A stretch of 6,089 nt of DNA from Flavobacteriaceae bacterium (GTDB taxonomy: Bacteria > Bacteroidota > Bacteroidia > Flavobacteriales > Flavobacteriaceae): NCBI GenBank assembly GCA_015493405.1, contig WGDF01000184.1:1-6089 (forward strand). The letters run 5' to 3'. A program made the position numbers and the translations under genes. The notes under the pieces were generated by a model, which worked only from the letters and a program-made list of their open reading frames with translations, was not told the origin of the DNA and ran no database searches. Below, in pieces: positions 4,522 through 6,089 of the stretch (positions are counted from its first letter, which is position 1; each line of letters opens with the position of its first letter).

Positions 4522-6089
4522 ATGGAACATGTCAATTGGGAATTAGTTGATTGGTCGCGGGCGCAGTTTGCACTCACGGCTTTATATCACTGGATTTTTG
4601 TACCCTTAACTTTAGGATTGTCCTTTATGTTAGCGATTATGGAAACCATTTATGTCAAAACAGGTGATAAAAAATGGTTAAAGATTGAGAAATTTTGGCT
4701 CCGTTTATTTGGAATCAATTTTGCTATCGGTGTAGCCACCGGTATTATTTTGGAATTTGAATTTGGTACCAATTGGTCCAATTATTCATGGTTTGTAGGC
4801 GATATTTTTGGAGCACCTTTGGCTATTGAAGGTATTATGGCGTTCTTTATGGAATCGACCTTTGTAGCCATTATGTTTTTCGGCTGGAATAAAATCAGCA
4901 AAAAAGCACATTTAGCGGCGACTTGGCTTACAGCCTTAGGCACTAATTTATCTGCCTTGTGGATACTAGCAGCCAATGGTTGGATGCAAAATCCTATCGG
5001 TATGAAATTTAATCCCGATACCATGCGTAATGAAATGGATAATTTTTGGGAAATTTTATTCAATCCGGTTGCCGTCAATAAATTTGTACACACGATCACT
5101 TCCGCTTATACCTTTGCCGCCTTATTTGTTATTGCCGTTAGTGCTTATTTATTGCTGAAAGGTAAGGATAAAGCCTATGCCAAATACAGTATGCTTATTG
5201 CTTCTGTCTTCGGTTTTATAGGTATTGCTGCTACCATTATTACCGGTGATGGTTCGGCTAAACAAGTCGCCAAATACCAACCGATGAAATTGGCGGCTAT
5301 GGAAGGTTTACGTTCCGGTTCCAGAGGTGCCCCGTTGATTGCTATCGGGAAACCAAAACATACAGGTGATAAAGATTTAACCAAAGCGGTTGCCGATGAT
5401 TTTAAGGGAAAGGACCAATTGGATGTGTCAATAGAAGGTTTTGAAATTCCCTATGGTTTATCGGTTTTAGCCTTTAATGATCCTAACGCTTTTGTTCCCG
5501 GTGTAAACGATTTGGTTTACGGAAATGAAAAAGAAGGCATTCCCTCTTATAAAGAACGCATTAAAAGCGGTAAAATCAGTATTGAAGCCTTGGCCAATTA
5601 TAAAAAAGCTAAAAAAGCCGGAGATGCTATGAAAGCCGAAGGTTATTTAAAAACTTTTAAAGCACATTTTAAAGATTTCGGTTACGGTTATTTCTATGGA
5701 CATGATATGAATGAATTGATTCCGCCGATCGCCATTAGTTTTATGTCCTTTCATACCATGGTTATTTTAGGGACGTGGTTTTTGATTTTCTTTCCATTGA
5801 TTTTTTGGGCGGTGATGAAAAACAAAATTGAAAAGAAAAAATGGCTGTTACGATTGGGCGTTTTAGGTATATTTTTAGGATTGATTGTGCAGGAAGCCGG
5901 TTGGATTACTGCCGAAGCCGGTCGGATGCCTTGGGTCATTCAAGATTTGATGCCGACGATGGTAGCGGTTTCTCATATTGAAACTGCCGGTGTTATGTTG
6001 ACATTTTTCTTGTTCTTCATCACCTTTACGGCTTTGTTGATTGCCGAACTGAAAATTATGTCAACAACCATTAAAAAAGGATTTAACAA
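4522..6089 (+). CDS. cydA: cytochrome bd quinol oxidase subunit I (3' partial)
   Basis: Haem-bearing subunit of cytochrome bd, the high-affinity inner-membrane oxidase that passes electrons from quinol to oxygen. My translation from the ATG at 4522 stays open for 522 codons to the window edge, so only a short C-terminal piece is missing (E. coli CydA is 522 residues). About nine membrane helices are expected. Conserved residues visible: His24 in ALYHW (high-spin haem site), Glu103 and Glu111 in AIEGIMAFFMEST (proton/oxygen path), His190 in KFVHT and Met413 in FHTMV (haem b558 ligands), GDGSAKQ then Lys256 and Glu261 in the quinol-binding segment (matching E. coli Lys252 and Glu257), and AEAGRMPW at 464-471 with Glu465 (haem b595). 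The spacing from Lys256 to Met413 is 157 residues against 141 in E. coli, so this is a long Q-loop (L-type) enzyme, with a lysine-rich helical stretch at about 343-385. The start sits 11 bp after DUF4492, and cydB is expected just beyond the window. Confidence 0.97.
   Translation, partial: MEHVNWELVDWSRAQFALTALYHWIFVPLTLGLSFMLAIMETIYVKTGDKKWLKIEKFWLRLFGINFAIGVATGIILEFEFGTNWSNYSWFVGDIFGAPLAIEGIMAFFMESTFVAIMFFGWNKISKKAHLAATWLTALGTNLSALWILAANGWMQNPIGMKFNPDTMRNEMDNFWEILFNPVAVNKFVHTITSAYTFAALFVIAVSAYLLLKGKDKAYAKYSMLIASVFGFIGIAATIITGDGSAKQVAKYQPMKLAAMEGLRSGSRGAPLIAIGKPKHTGDKDLTKAVADDFKGKDQLDVSIEGFEIPYGLSVLAFNDPNAFVPGVNDLVYGNEKEGIPSYKERIKSGKISIEALANYKKAKKAGDAMKAEGYLKTFKAHFKDFGYGYFYGHDMNELIPPIAISFMSFHTMVILGTWFLIFFPLIFWAVMKNKIEKKKWLLRLGVLGIFLGLIVQEAGWITAEAGRMPWVIQDLMPTMVAVSHIETAGVMLTFFLFFITFTALLIAELKIMSTTIKKGFN

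Noticed and set aside
4782..5939. Minus-strand open frames within cydA (4782-5099, 5175-5384, 5751-5939)
   Set aside because: They are antisense to a continuous, fully conserved cydA frame on the + strand and encode no recognisable protein.

Overview
This window is an AT-rich stretch of a Bacteroidota chromosome, most likely from a flavobacterium or close relative. The evidence is the gene families (bacterial GH3, DUF4286, DUF4492 next to cydA), the flavobacterial look of SucC, the lack of Shine-Dalgarno sequences before any start codon, and two promoters matching the Bacteroidota consensus (TTG, about 19 bp, TAnnTTTG). All genes are on the + strand and look like core metabolism. I see no mobile element, CRISPR array, tRNA, rRNA or defence cassette.

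Layout: (1) 1-1487, a GH3-family adenylate-forming enzyme cut at its 5' end by the window edge. (2) 1523-1852, a small DUF4286 protein 35 bp downstream, plausibly co-transcribed. (3) 1853-1929, a short gap with a nested dyad, then tpiA (1930-2688), a complete triosephosphate isomerase with all catalytic residues. (4) 2689-2904, a 216-bp gap with a strong promoter followed by a leader made of three successive degenerate tandem repeats (periods 20, 7 and 8 bp). (5) sucC (2905-4113), the succinyl-CoA synthetase beta subunit, closed by a clear hairpin terminator whose T-rich tail is duplicated. (6) A second strong promoter at 4224-4254 drives a small one-helix membrane protein (DUF4492, 4274-4510) and, 11 bp on, cydA (4522 to window end), subunit I of cytochrome bd quinol oxidase. 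The cydA frame is open through the last base, so its extreme C-terminus and presumably cydB lie beyond the window.

Together the genes touch central carbon flow (tpiA in glycolysis, sucC in the TCA cycle) and respiration at low oxygen (cydA). They appear to form at least three transcription units: GH3-DUF4286(-tpiA), sucC alone, and DUF4492-cydA(-cydB). The least understood items are the substrate of the GH3 enzyme, the roles of DUF4286 and DUF4492, and the repeat-built sucC leader. I did not find a convincing new biological system. The closest candidate is DUF4492 as an unassigned accessory protein of cytochrome bd.
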